From Streptomyces cyaneofuscatus (GTDB taxonomy: Bacteria > Actinomycetota > Actinomycetes > Streptomycetales > Streptomycetaceae), in contig NZ_JOEM01000001.1 in NCBI RefSeq assembly GCF_000718135.1, forward strand, positions 1 to 64,000: a stretch of 64,000 nt of DNA, in the 5' to 3' direction. The notes under the pieces were generated by a model. It was not told the origin of the DNA. It searched no databases and saw nothing but the letters and a program-made list of their open reading frames with translations. Positions 28,836 through 36,572 of the stretch are shown in pieces (position 1 is the stretch's first letter; each line of letters begins with the position of its first letter). Made by a program: the position numbers and the translations under genes.

Positions 28836-29870
28836 ATGGCCCCCGTATTCGCCCACGGCCGACTGCGCCTGTATCTGCTCAAGCTCCTGGACGAGGCCCC
28901 GCGCCACGGCTACGAGGTGATCCGGCTCCTGGAGGAGCGGTTCCAGGGCCTGTACGCCCCCTCCGCGGGCACCGTCTACCCCCGGCTGGCCAAGCTGGAG
29001 GCCGAGGGCCTGGTCACCCACGCCACCGAGGGCGGCCGCAAGGTCTACTCGATCACGGACGCCGGACGCGCCGAGCTGGCGGGCCGCAGCGGCGAACTGG
29101 CCGACCTGGAGCTGGAGATCCGCGACTCCCTCGCCGAGCTGGCCGCCGAGATCCGCGACGACGTGCGCGGGGCCGCGGGCCGGCTCCGCAGCGACATGCG
29201 GGCCGCCGCCTCCGAGTCCCGTACGGACCAGGGCAAGCAGTCCTCCCCCTTCGGGGACCTGGGCGACTTCGGGGACTTCGGCAACCTGGGCGACCTCACG
29301 GACGGCAAGGCGTGGCGCGCGGCCAAGGAGGAGGCGCGCCGGGCCAAGGAGGAGTGGCAGGAGCAGGCGCGCCGGGCGAAGGACGAGTCCCGCCGCGCCC
29401 GCGAGGAGGCGCAGCAGGCCCGCCGCCAGGCCAAGGAGGCGCAGGACAGGGCCCGCGAGCAGATGCAGAACGCCGCCCGCCAGGTGCAGGAGCACTTCGC
29501 CCGGGGCGACTGGCCCGCCGGCGTACGGGAGGGGCTGGCCGAGATCACCGGGCAGCTCGGCGGCTTCGCGCGGGCGGGCGGCTGGTCCTCGTTCGGCAGG
29601 CCCGGACCGTCCGAGGCCACCGAGACCGCTGAGGCCACCGAGGCCCATGAGTCCGCGTCCGCCTCCGACTGGGGCACGGACGTCCCGGTCACGGATGACC
29701 CGGCCCGCGACCTGGACCGCCTGCTGGACCGGTTCCGCGACACCGTACGGGACACCGCCCGCGACCATGGGGTGACGGGGGACCAGCTGGCCGAGGCCCG
29801 CGGCCACCTGGGCGCGGCGGCGGCACGGATCGAGGCACTGCTGAGGCCGGCGGGCGACGAGAAGGGCTGA
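28836..29870 (+). CDS. PadR family transcriptional regulator with long coiled-coil tail
   Basis: 344 aa, ATG at 28836, 1 nt after the upstream stop. The winged helix fills residues 1-85 (HGYEVIRLLEERFQGLYAPSAGTVYPRLAKLEAEGLVTH). The tail is long and unusual for PadR: a helix, a Gly/Asp/Phe patch (FGDLGDFGDFGNLGDL), about 60 residues of Glu/Arg/Ala/Lys coiled coil (EEARRAKEEWQEQARRAKDE) and another helix at the end. It probably represses its own promoter at the CGATATATCG site. The coiled coil suggests a large oligomer or a partner such as the DUF4097 protein. Confidence 0.9.
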   Translation: MAPVFAHGRLRLYLLKLLDEAPRHGYEVIRLLEERFQGLYAPSAGTVYPRLAKLEAEGLVTHATEGGRKVYSITDAGRAELAGRSGELADLELEIRDSLAELAAEIRDDVRGAAGRLRSDMRAAASESRTDQGKQSSPFGDLGDFGDFGNLGDLTDGKAWRAAKEEARRAKEEWQEQARRAKDESRRAREEAQQARRQAKEAQDRAREQMQNAARQVQEHFARGDWPAGVREGLAEITGQLGGFARAGGWSSFGRPGPSEATETAEATEAHESASASDWGTDVPVTDDPARDLDRLLDRFRDTVRDTARDHGVTGDQLAEARGHLGAAAARIEALLRPAGDEKG

Positions 29871-29884
29871 GGGGAGAGGGCGGA

Positions 29885-29919
29885 CGGGGGCGGGGGGCAT
29901 GTGCAGCCCCCCGCCCCCG
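29885..29919. terminator. Bidirectional terminator between padR and the Clp-N gene
   Basis: Perfect 14-bp GC-only stem (CGGGGGCGGGGGGC and complement) with an ATGTGCA loop, between two convergent genes. Confidence 0.8.
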
Positions 29920-29924
29920 CGTCC

Positions 29925-30503
29925 TCACCCCGCCTTGGCGTGCCCCTGCCCGTCGGCCTCGGGCCCGTACAGCGCGCGGTGCACGGTCGCGTACGTCGCC
30001 CCGTGCTCGGCGAGGACGTCGGCGACGGTCCCGGGGGCCGCCGTGAGCGCCAGGAGCAGGTGTTCCTCGCCGATGAAGCGGTCGCCGCGCCCCAGGGCGA
30101 CCCGCAGCGACTTCTCCAGGATGCCCTTCGCCCCCGGGGTGAAGGGGCGGTGGCCCGACCACCACCGGCGGCTGCCCCGGCCGGCGTCGAGAGCGCCCGC
30201 GCCGTGAGCCCCTTCGACCCGGCCCACGATGGCGTCGACGTCGATCCCGATCCCCGCGAGGGCCTCGGTGTCGGCCTTCGTCAGCCCGCCCCGGCGGCGG
30301 GCCTCGGCGAAGGAGGCGTCGAGGGAGGCGCGGCGGCCGCTCAGCCCGAGGGCGGCGAGGGCGAAGGAGGCCCGGCTCCCCTCCTGTTCCAGCAGGGCGA
30401 GCAGCAGATGTTCCTCCGTGACCGATCCGGCCCCGGTGCGCTCCGCCTGCGCCACGGCTCCCTTGACGGTCGCGCGGGCTCCTCGGGTGAACCGTTCGAA
30501 CAT
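29925..30503 (-). CDS. Clp N-terminal domain protein (ClpC/ClpA N-domain without ATPase)
   Basis: 192 aa. It holds the two repeats of the Clp N-domain: MFERFTRGARATVKGAVAQAERTGAGSVTEEHLLLALLEQEGSRA near the N-terminus and FTPGAKGILEKSLRVALGRGDRFIGEEHLLLALTAAPGT near residues 120-160. No AAA+ module follows, so it cannot unfold proteins by itself. It may act as an adaptor or decoy for ClpC, or bind the same substrates. The ATG shares one base with the stop of the HTH gene (TGATG), so the two are coupled. Confidence 0.88.
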   Translation of the reverse strand: MFERFTRGARATVKGAVAQAERTGAGSVTEEHLLLALLEQEGSRASFALAALGLSGRRASLDASFAEARRRGGLTKADTEALAGIGIDVDAIVGRVEGAHGAGALDAGRGSRRWWSGHRPFTPGAKGILEKSLRVALGRGDRFIGEEHLLLALTAAPGTVADVLAEHGATYATVHRALYGPEADGQGHAKAG

Positions 30504-30712
30504 CAGCGCCTCCCGTACTTCTTGTGCACGGCCTGCCGGCTGACACCCAGCTCGGCGGCGATCTCCTGCCACGACCATCCCTGGACGCGGGCACTGCGTA
30601 CCTGTACGGCTTCGAGCTGCTCCAGCAGCCGCCGCAGCGCTGCCACTGCCCGCAGCCCGACGCGCGGGTCGCGGTCACCGGCGCGTGCGGCCAGATCCGT
30701 TGCTTCGGTCAT
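30503..30712 (-). CDS. Small helix-turn-helix regulator
   Basis: 69 aa. A helical N-terminal part (AALRRLLEQLEAVQVRSARVQG) precedes a clear HTH (SWQEIAAELGVSRQAVHKKYGRR) that ends the protein, so the recognition helix is at the C-terminus. The ATG at 30712 is favoured over one five codons upstream because it lies 6 nt after a -10 box (leaderless). It probably represses itself and the Clp-N gene through the two GTCAA-N6-TTGAC dyads in its promoter. Confidence 0.85.
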   Translation of the reverse strand: MTEATDLAARAGDRDPRVGLRAVAALRRLLEQLEAVQVRSARVQGWSWQEIAAELGVSRQAVHKKYGRR

Positions 30713-30714
30713 GA

Positions 30715-30758
30715 TGTCAACGTACATTGACACGCGAGTGCCGTCAATCAAAGTTGAC
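30715..30758 (-). promoter_or_regulatory. Leaderless promoter with two tandem GTCAA-N6-TTGAC operators
   Basis: On the minus strand TTGACG (30742-30747), 17-nt spacer and TACGTT (30719-30724) lie 6 nt before the HTH ATG. Two dyads overlap these boxes: TGTCAA-N6-TTGACA at 30715-30732 and GTCAA-N6-TTGAC at 30743-30758. Their centres are 27 bp apart. The arrangement suggests co-operative repression by the small HTH protein. Confidence 0.75.
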
Positions 30759-31283
30759 AACATCGTCCGCGAGCCGGGCGTGCCGCTCGACGTCGTACCG
30801 CACGTCGCCGTAGCGCAGCTTGCCCCGCTCGATCCCCTCGGGCGCGAACCCGGCCCGTACGGCGACCCGGCAGGAGGCGGGGTTGTCGGTGCGGTGGCCC
30901 AGCTCCAGCCGGTACAGGCCGAGTTCGCCGAACGCCCAGCGCGCCAGCGCCCGCACTCCGGCGGGGGCGACGCCCCGGCCGCGCGCCGCCTCGGTGGTCC
31001 AGTAGGAGACCCAGCCCGTGTCATGGGCCCGATTGACGGCGCGGACGGCCACGCAGCCGAGCGCCTCGCCCTCCTCCCCCACGACGGCCCAGGAGTAGCC
31101 GGTCCTGGCTCCCCACTCCCGCGTACGGTCCGCGATCCAGGCCAGCGCATCGGCCCGGTCGGAGACGGGCCGGTCGCTCTGGCGGTCCATCTCGGCCGGG
31201 GCGAAGGCGCGGAGTACGGCGGAGGCGTCGGCGGGGAGCCAGGGGCGCAGCAGAAACCCTTCAGGGGCGGTCAGTTCGTCCAT
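30744..31283 (-). CDS. GNAT family N-acetyltransferase (RimJ/RimL-like)
   Basis: 179 aa. The acetyl-CoA binding motif A reads EAARGRGVAPAGVRALARWA, followed by GELGLYRLELGHRTDNPASCRVAVRAGF, typical of the RimJ/RimL subgroup that acetylates N-termini or antibiotics. Substrate not predictable. The start overlaps the 3' end of the GH5 gene by 23 nt. The gene end runs into the operator region of the HTH gene. Confidence 0.9.
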   Translation of the reverse strand: MDELTAPEGFLLRPWLPADASAVLRAFAPAEMDRQSDRPVSDRADALAWIADRTREWGARTGYSWAVVGEEGEALGCVAVRAVNRAHDTGWVSYWTTEAARGRGVAPAGVRALARWAFGELGLYRLELGHRTDNPASCRVAVRAGFAPEGIERGKLRYGDVRYDVERHARLADDVVNFD

Positions 31284-32718
31284 ACGGGCCAGCCTCCCGC
31301 ACGGTCACCACCACCTCCGCCCCGGGCCACGCCACCACGGTCAGGCGGCCCCCGTACGGCGCCTTGCCGAGGACGCGGGCGGCCCGGCCGGTGACGGAGA
31401 CGCGCCAGCTCCGGGAGGAGGGCGGCAGGGACAGCTCCGTGAGACCGGGGCGGGTGGCCGCACGGTAGGCGAGCCGGTAGGAGCGGGTGGTGGCGTCGTA
31501 CGTGTCGGAGCGGACCGTGCCGGCGACGGCGGGGGCGTACGGGGTCGCCGTCTGCTCCTTGTTCGTACGGAAGCGGCCGCGCTCGTCCACCGCGCAGTAG
31601 CCGCCGCCGTAGCACCAGACGTATCCGGCCCAGCCCGAGCTGTAGCGGTTGAGGGAGGCGACGGCCTCGCGGTAGAAGCGCCCCATGTTGGGGAGGGAGT
31701 TGTTGAGCGGCCCCCATTCACCGACGACCACGGGCATCCGGTGGCGGGCCGGGTAGGCGGTGACGGCGGCCTCGTACGCCTCGATCCAGCCGGCCGACGG
31801 GTCGTAGTCCGCGCCCGCCTCCATGGCGGTGTTGTAGAAGTGCGGCGCGTAGACGGTCCGGCCGTCGTGGATCCGGCCGAGCCCGGTGGGCACGCCTTCG
31901 CCGACGATGGGGGTCGGCTCGACGAAGAGCCAGGTGGAACGGTCCTTCGCGCGGATGGCGCGGGCGAGCCGGTTGCACATCGGGGTGAGGTGCTGGGCCT
32001 CGATACGGCGGGCGGCGGTGGGCAGGTCCTCGCCTTCGCGCAGCTCCCCCATCGGCTCGTTGATCAGGTCGTAGCCGATGACGGCCGGGTGGCCGCGGAA
32101 CCGTTCGGCGAGGACCTGCCACATGGCCGCCTGGGCGCGGCGCAGGTCGGGGTCCTCGTAGAGGTGGGTGAAGGCCCGCTGGACGGCGGGCTGGAAATAC
32201 TCGGAGAACCAGTCGTCGGGGTTCGGGGTGAACGGCAGCCCGTCGGTCCTGGTGGCCCATTCCGGGATGCCCCGGTGGCCGAAGGCGGGCCCGAAGACGT
32301 CCTGGTGGGCGTCGATGAGGACCTGGACGCGGTGCTGGTGGGCCCAGCCCAGGATGCGCTCGATCTTCCGGAGGTAGCGCTCGCTGTACCGGCCGCGCCG
32401 GGGCTCCAGGTCGTCCCAGAAGACCAGCAGCCGGGCGAAGTTGAAGCCGTTCGCCCGCAGGTCGCGGAAGTGGCGTTCGGTGATGGCGCTCAGTGCGGCC
32501 TCGCCCCGGTTCGCCTTGTCCTCGACGTTCCAGCCGCGCAGGGTGAGGGCGCGGCCCCGGCTGTCGGTGAGGGGCGGGATGGCGTGTTCGTACGTCGACG
32601 GGGCGGGGACCTGGGTGGATGCCGGGCGCGCGGAGGCGGCGGGAGCGAGGGCTCCCGCCGCCAGGACGGACGCGACGACAAGTGCTATGAGTGCTCTGCC
32701 CATACGCATGGGCGGCAT
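31261..32718 (-). CDS. Secreted GH5 glycosidase, endoglycoceramidase-like
   Basis: 485 aa. The N-terminal signal peptide is MGRALIALVVASVLAAGALAPAASA; starts at 32718, 32709 and 32703 (MPPMRM) are all possible because no good RBS is seen. The GH5 barrel includes RGWNVEDKANRG, ANGFNFARLLVFWDDLEPRRG, IDAHQDVF, the acid/base Glu in YDLINEPMG and the nucleophile Glu in PVVVGEWGPLNN. The QDVFGP signature and the C-terminal beta-sandwich (RSYRLAYRAATRPGLTELSLPP) fit endoglycosylceramidases (GH5_29-like), which release glycans from glycolipids. The true substrate here may differ. Confidence 0.88.
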   Translation of the reverse strand: MPPMRMGRALIALVVASVLAAGALAPAASARPASTQVPAPSTYEHAIPPLTDSRGRALTLRGWNVEDKANRGEAALSAITERHFRDLRANGFNFARLLVFWDDLEPRRGRYSERYLRKIERILGWAHQHRVQVLIDAHQDVFGPAFGHRGIPEWATRTDGLPFTPNPDDWFSEYFQPAVQRAFTHLYEDPDLRRAQAAMWQVLAERFRGHPAVIGYDLINEPMGELREGEDLPTAARRIEAQHLTPMCNRLARAIRAKDRSTWLFVEPTPIVGEGVPTGLGRIHDGRTVYAPHFYNTAMEAGADYDPSAGWIEAYEAAVTAYPARHRMPVVVGEWGPLNNSLPNMGRFYREAVASLNRYSSGWAGYVWCYGGGYCAVDERGRFRTNKEQTATPYAPAVAGTVRSDTYDATTRSYRLAYRAATRPGLTELSLPPSSRSWRVSVTGRAARVLGKAPYGGRLTVVAWPGAEVVVTVREAGPYGRTDRP

Positions 32719-32736
32719 CCCATCAGCAAAGCTGAC

Positions 32737-32748
32737 ACTTGTTCAAGT
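32737..32748 (-). promoter_or_regulatory. Candidate operator ACTTG-TT-CAAGT upstream of the GH5 gene
   Basis: A short perfect 5-2-5 dyad 19-30 nt upstream of the GH5 start. It lies in the only AT-richer patch of this gap and could bind a repressor. No regulator is adjacent. Confidence 0.35.
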
Positions 32749-32774
32749 ATGGTGCGGCGACGAGTTCTGCGGGA

Positions 32775-33743
32775 CTACTCGGTCGGCCGGAGCACGATCT
32801 TCCCGAACTGCTCCCCGTCGGCCAGCCGCTGGAACCCCTCACGGGCCCGGTCCAGCGGCAGCACCTCGTCGATGACCGGGCGGACGCCGGTGGTCGCGCA
32901 GAACGCGAGCAGGTCCTCCAGCTCGTCCTTGGTCCCCATGGTGGAGCCGACGACCTTGAGCTCCAGGAAGAAGATCCGGGTCAGCTCGGCGTGCGAGGGC
33001 CGGTCGCCGCTGGTGGCCCCGGAGATCACGAGGGTGCCGCCGGGGCGCAGCGACTTCACGGAGTGGGACCAGGTGGCGGCGCCGACGGTCTCGATGACGG
33101 CGTCCACCCGCTGCGGGAGCCGCGCGCCGGGCTCGTACGCGGCGAGCGCGCCGAGCTCCACGGCCCGCTTGCGCCGGGTCTCGTCGCGGCTGGTGGCGAA
33201 GACCCGGAGCCCGGCGGCCTTCCCGAGGACGATCGCGGCGGTGGCGACCCCGCCGCCCGCGCCCTGGACGAGCACCGAGTCGCCGGGCCGGACCCCGGCG
33301 TTGGTGAAGAGCATCCGGTACGCGGTGAGCCAGGCGGTCGGCAGGCAGGCGGCCTCCTCGAAGGAGAGCTCCTCCGGCTTGGGCAGCACGTTCCAGGTGG
33401 GCACGGTGACCTGCTCGGCGAAGGTGCCCTGGTAGCGCTCGGTGAGGATGGAGCGCGGCTCCTTCGGCCCGACCCCGTGCCCGGACTGGCCGATCACGGA
33501 GTGCAGGACGACCTCGTTGCCGTCCTCGTCGATACCGGCGGCGTCACAGCCGAGGATCATCGGGAGCCGGTCCTGCGAGAGCCCCACGCCCCGCAGCGAC
33601 CAGAGGTCGTGATGGTTGAGGGAGGCGGCCCGGACGGTGATGGTGCTCCACCCGGGGCGCTTTTCCGGGGCCGGGCGTTCGCCCAGCTCAAGGCCGTCGA
33701 GGGGCTGGTCGGGGTCGATGCGGGCTGCGTAGGCGGCGAACAT
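32775..33743 (-). CDS. Quinone oxidoreductase-like NADPH-dependent MDR protein
   Basis: 322 aa from the ATG at 33743. Medium-chain dehydrogenase/reductase fold: GroES-like N-terminus (ITVRAASLNHHDLWSLRGVG and LGCDAAG) and a Rossmann domain with VLVQGAGGGVATAAIVLGKA. The zinc-ligand Cys/His cluster of alcohol dehydrogenases is not present, so it is a zinc-less quinone-reductase type enzyme despite the common label of zinc-binding dehydrogenase. The start is leaderless (TATCGT-N6-ATG). Confidence 0.88.
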   Translation of the reverse strand: MFAAYAARIDPDQPLDGLELGERPAPEKRPGWSTITVRAASLNHHDLWSLRGVGLSQDRLPMILGCDAAGIDEDGNEVVLHSVIGQSGHGVGPKEPRSILTERYQGTFAEQVTVPTWNVLPKPEELSFEEAACLPTAWLTAYRMLFTNAGVRPGDSVLVQGAGGGVATAAIVLGKAAGLRVFATSRDETRRKRAVELGALAAYEPGARLPQRVDAVIETVGAATWSHSVKSLRPGGTLVISGATSGDRPSHAELTRIFFLELKVVGSTMGTKDELEDLLAFCATTGVRPVIDEVLPLDRAREGFQRLADGEQFGKIVLRPTE

Positions 33744-33755
33744 GGCTAGACGATA
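33744..33755 (-). promoter_or_regulatory. Leaderless promoter -10 box for the quinone oxidoreductase
   Basis: On the minus strand TATCGT (33750-33755) lies 6 nt before the ATG at 33743. A weak TTACGT is found 17 nt further upstream. Confidence 0.55.
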
Positions 33756-35056
33756 GGCGGGCCGGACCGACGACGTAACCGAAAGCGCATGTGACGCACA
33801 CCAAGTGCTCCTACGTCGGCCAGATACAGCCGCTGCGCGCCGCCCTCCCCCGTCGGGGCCCTTTCCAGCACCTCCGGCGCGCCAATCAAGCCCCTGCGGC
33901 GTTTGAGCAGCGGAGGCCCGAACCAATCGAGCCCCTCCGGCGATTGAGGAGCGGGGGTCTGGGGGCAGAGCCCCCCGGGGGGGGCCCCCGGCCCCCCCCC
34001 CCCCCCCCCCCGCGGGATCCCCGGGAACGCCAGCACGTTGTTGATCTGGTTCGGGAAGTCCGAGCGCCCGGTCGCCACCACGGCCGCGTACTTGTGCGCG
34101 ACCTCGGGGTGGACCTCCGGATTCGGGTTGGCCATGGCGAAGACGTACGCGCCCGGCGCCATCGACGCCACCGCCGCCTCCGGAACCGTACCGCCGGAGA
34201 CACCGATGAAGACGTCCGCACCGGCGAGCGCCTTCTCCAGCGACCCGGAGATCCCGGCCCGGTTGGTGAGCTCGGCCAGCTCGCGCTTGACGTCGGTCAG
34301 GTCGTCCCGGTCCCGGCTGACGATGCCCTTGCGGTCCGCCACCGCGACATCGCCGATGCCGGCCTCCAGCAGGAACTTGGCGATGGCCACGCCCGCCGCG
34401 CCCGCGCCGGAGATGACGCCGCGCAGGTCACCGAGCGTCCGCCCGGAGAGCTTGGCGGCGTTGCGCAGGGCGGCGAGGGTGACGACGGCGGTGCCGTGCT
34501 GGTCGTCGTGGAAGACCGGGATGTCCAGCCGCTCCTGAAGCTTGCGCTCGATCTCGAAGCACCGGGGGGCCGAGATGTCCTCCAGGTTCACCCCACCGAA
34601 GGAGGGGGCGAGCCGGACGACGGTGTCGACGATCTCGTCCACACTCGTGGTCGCGAGCGCGATCGGCACCGCGTCCACGCCGCCGAACTGCTTGAAGAGG
34701 ATGGCCTTGCCCTCCATCACGGGGAGGGACGCCTCGGGCCCGATGTCACCGAGGCCGAGCACGGCGGTGCCGTCCGTCACGACGGCCACGACCTGGGACT
34801 TCCAGGTGTAGTCGTGGACGAGCTCAGGGTTGTCGGCGATGGCGCTGCACACTTTGGCCACGCCGGGCGTGTAGGCCAGGGAAAGGTCGTCCTTGTCCCG
34901 GATCGGGACGGTGGACTGCACGGCCATCTTCCCTCCCCGGTGGAGGGCGAAGGCCGGATCGAAGGGCTCGTCGGCCCCGGTGTCCGCTGCGCTCGTGCGC
35001 TGGATGCCACTGTCGGTGGTGCTGTCGCTGCGAGGATTGACGATCTCCGCTGCCAT
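33746..35056 (-). CDS. NADP-dependent malic enzyme, C-terminus lost at a suspect C-run junction
   Basis: The frame from the ATG at 35056 is a good malic enzyme for about 348 residues: [44 protein letters not shown], the metal-binding [20 protein letters not shown], the NAD(P) motif [27 protein letters not shown] and [14 protein letters not shown]. After that the frame enters a run of 20 C (33992-34011) and continues into unrelated sequence up to a stop at 33746 ([14 protein letters not shown] onward). Family members normally continue with FAGALQVRA-like sequence for roughly 75-120 more residues. I infer the true end is missing from the assembly. It decarboxylates malate to pyruvate in anaplerosis. 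Confidence 0.85.
   Translation of the reverse strand: MAAEIVNPRSDSTTDSGIQRTSAADTGADEPFDPAFALHRGGKMAVQSTVPIRDKDDLSLAYTPGVAKVCSAIADNPELVHDYTWKSQVVAVVTDGTAVLGLGDIGPEASLPVMEGKAILFKQFGGVDAVPIALATTSVDEIVDTVVRLAPSFGGVNLEDISAPRCFEIERKLQERLDIPVFHDDQHGTAVVTLAALRNAAKLSGRTLGDLRGVISGAGAAGVAIAKFLLEAGIGDVAVADRKGIVSRDRDDLTDVKRELAELTNRAGISGSLEKALAGADVFIGVSGGTVPEAAVASMAPGAYVFAMANPNPEVHPEVAHKYAAVVATGRSDFPNQINNVLAFPGIPRGGGGGGPGAPPGGLCPQTPAPQSPEGLDWFGPPLLKRRRGLIGAPEVLERAPTGEGGAQRLYLADVGALGVRHMRFRLRRRSGPPIV
33882..33954. repeat. Two copies of a Streptomyces dispersed intergenic repeat
   Basis: A 32-bp unit occurs at 33882-33913 and 33923-33954 with four differences. The second copy has CAATCG and CGATTG arms that can pair. 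It is followed by GGGGGC-AGA-GCCCCC (around 33961-33975). From memory, very similar GCCCCTCCGGCGATTGAG elements are scattered through many Streptomyces genomes between genes, often as terminator-like hairpins. Repeats like this are a known cause of assembly breaks. Confidence 0.7.
33992..34011. other. Run of 20 C: probable assembly or sequencing error
   Basis: A homopolymer of 20 C, preceded by more C/G runs, sits precisely where the malic enzyme reading frame loses homology. Such a run is far outside the composition of the rest of the window. Confidence 0.8.
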
Positions 35057-35581
35057 GGTGTTGACCCCTTAAGTCTTCATCGTTTGAGGGTGGCCACTCC
35101 TGGTTGAGGAGGGGTGGGCGGGCACCGCGTACGTGCCCTGCGCCGAGCGGTTGGCCCGCCCTGGCAGGGAGAGGTACATACGCGCGGGCGCGCCGCACAC
35201 GCGCCCTGAGCCCCGGATGAGGGGTGTAAACGTCTTTCTTACCGGACCAACCCTGTTACGCACGAGTCCATTCCGATGCGGTGACGTGACTCATAGTCGA
35301 ATATCTGGACAAGTCGGCAAACCGGCATAAATGCCACCCTCTCTCATGGCGCGCCGGAGATTCTCCGGTGGCATGGAGGGTTCGCGACAGATGGTCCGGC
35401 CCCGAGGTACCGGCCGCGCGAGTTCGGGTGTCGCCCGTTATCCGATTTTGACATGGCTGGGCCCCTGAATAGGCCTGTCCAAATGGCAGGATGCCGTCAT
35501 CAAACGAGGTGACGACACTCGAAGGTGCGTGCCAAGCCTCCCCGAAAGCACCCTCACCCTCACCTGCCGGAGGATCCCGAC
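35057..35581. other. Intergenic region between divergent malic enzyme and amino-acid ABC operon
   Basis: 525 bases without a convincing gene. It holds the minus-strand leader of the malic enzyme (AAGGGG 9 nt before its ATG), a 7-1-7 dyad CCGGAGA-T-TCTCCGG near 35355-35369, the AT-richer stretch 35225-35330, and the plus-strand ABC promoter at 35448-35475. Small open frames here have no coding features I would trust. Confidence 0.6.
35448..35475 (+). promoter_or_regulatory. Promoter of the amino-acid ABC operon
   Basis: A consensus -35 TTGACA (35448-35453), 16-nt spacer and TAGGCC (35470-35475), about 105 nt before the substrate-binding protein ATG. The leader contains CACCCTCACCCTCACC and GGAGG before the start. 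Confidence 0.6.
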
Positions 35582-36544
35582 ATGACCGCAAGCATCATGC
35601 GTCGTAAGACCGCGAAGTCCCGGATTGCGGCGGTCGGCGCCATCGCGGTCGCCGGCACTCTGCTGCTCACCGCCTGCGGCGACCAGACCGAGAGCGCCTC
35701 CTCGGAGGGCGGCGACAGCACGGCCACCAAGGCCGGCGCCCCGCTCTTCGCCAAGCTGCCGGCGAAGTACCAGAAGTCGGGTGTCATCAAGGTCGGCACG
35801 AACGCCGAGTACGCCCCGATGGAGTCCGTCGAGAACGGCAAGATCGTGGGCGTCGACCCCGACATCGCCGAGGCCCTCGGCAAGCAGCTGGGCGTGAAGT
35901 TCGAGTTCACCTCCGGCTCCTTCGACGGGCTGATCACCGCCCTGAACTCCGGCCGCCACGACATCGCCATGTCGTCCATCACGGACAACAAGCAGCGCCA
36001 GGAGGGCCTGGACGACTCCGGCAAGAAGCTGGGCGAGGGCGTCGACTTCGTCGACTACTTCCTGGCCGGCACCGCCGTGTACACGAAGAAGGGCAACCCG
36101 CAGAACATCAAGTCCATCGAGGACCTCTGCGGGAAGACCGCCGCCGTCCAGCGCGGCACCACCTACGAGGAAGCCCTCAAGAAGCAGTCCAAGGCGTGTA
36201 CGGACGGCGGCAAGAAGGCAGTCAAGATCGAGTCGTTCGAGAACGACACCGAGGCCCAGACCCGGGTCAAGTCCGGCGGTGCGGTCGCCGGTGTCAACGA
36301 CTACCCGGTCGCGGTCGACCTGGCCCGCAAGGCCGACGGCGGCAACGCCTTCGAGGTCGTCGGCGAGCAGATCGACGCCGGCCCGTTCGGCATCGCCGTC
36401 AAGAAGGACAACACCGGTCTCCGGGACGCCCTGAAGGAAGCCGTCGACGCGATCATCGCCGACGGTTCGTACAAGAAGGTGCTCGACAAGTGGGGCGCCG
36501 GCACGGGAGCGATCGACAAGGCCGCCATCAACGGCGGCAAGTGA
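35582..36544 (+). CDS. Amino-acid ABC transporter substrate-binding lipoprotein
   Basis: 320 aa, ATG at 35582 with GGAGG 8 nt upstream. Lipoprotein signal with lipobox LLTAC, Cys near residue 31. The body is a family 3 solute-binding protein: IKVGTNAEYAPMESVENGKIVGVDPDIAEALGKQLGV, FDGLITALNSGRHDIAMSSIT, DLCGKTAAVQRGTT and PFGIAVKKDNTGLRDALKEAVD. The class binds polar amino acids such as glutamate or arginine outside the membrane. It is followed by permease and ATPase genes. Confidence 0.95.
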   Translation: MTASIMRRKTAKSRIAAVGAIAVAGTLLLTACGDQTESASSEGGDSTATKAGAPLFAKLPAKYQKSGVIKVGTNAEYAPMESVENGKIVGVDPDIAEALGKQLGVKFEFTSGSFDGLITALNSGRHDIAMSSITDNKQRQEGLDDSGKKLGEGVDFVDYFLAGTAVYTKKGNPQNIKSIEDLCGKTAAVQRGTTYEEALKKQSKACTDGGKKAVKIESFENDTEAQTRVKSGGAVAGVNDYPVAVDLARKADGGNAFEVVGEQIDAGPFGIAVKKDNTGLRDALKEAVDAIIADGSYKKVLDKWGAGTGAIDKAAINGGK

Positions 36545-36572
36545 CCGGACGCTTCACCGAAGGGCAGTCACC

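Noticed and set aside
33746..34011. The Gly/Pro-rich end of the malic enzyme frame as a genuine novel C-terminus
   Set aside because: It begins at a C20 run and codes through a known intergenic repeat; an assembly error is far more likely.
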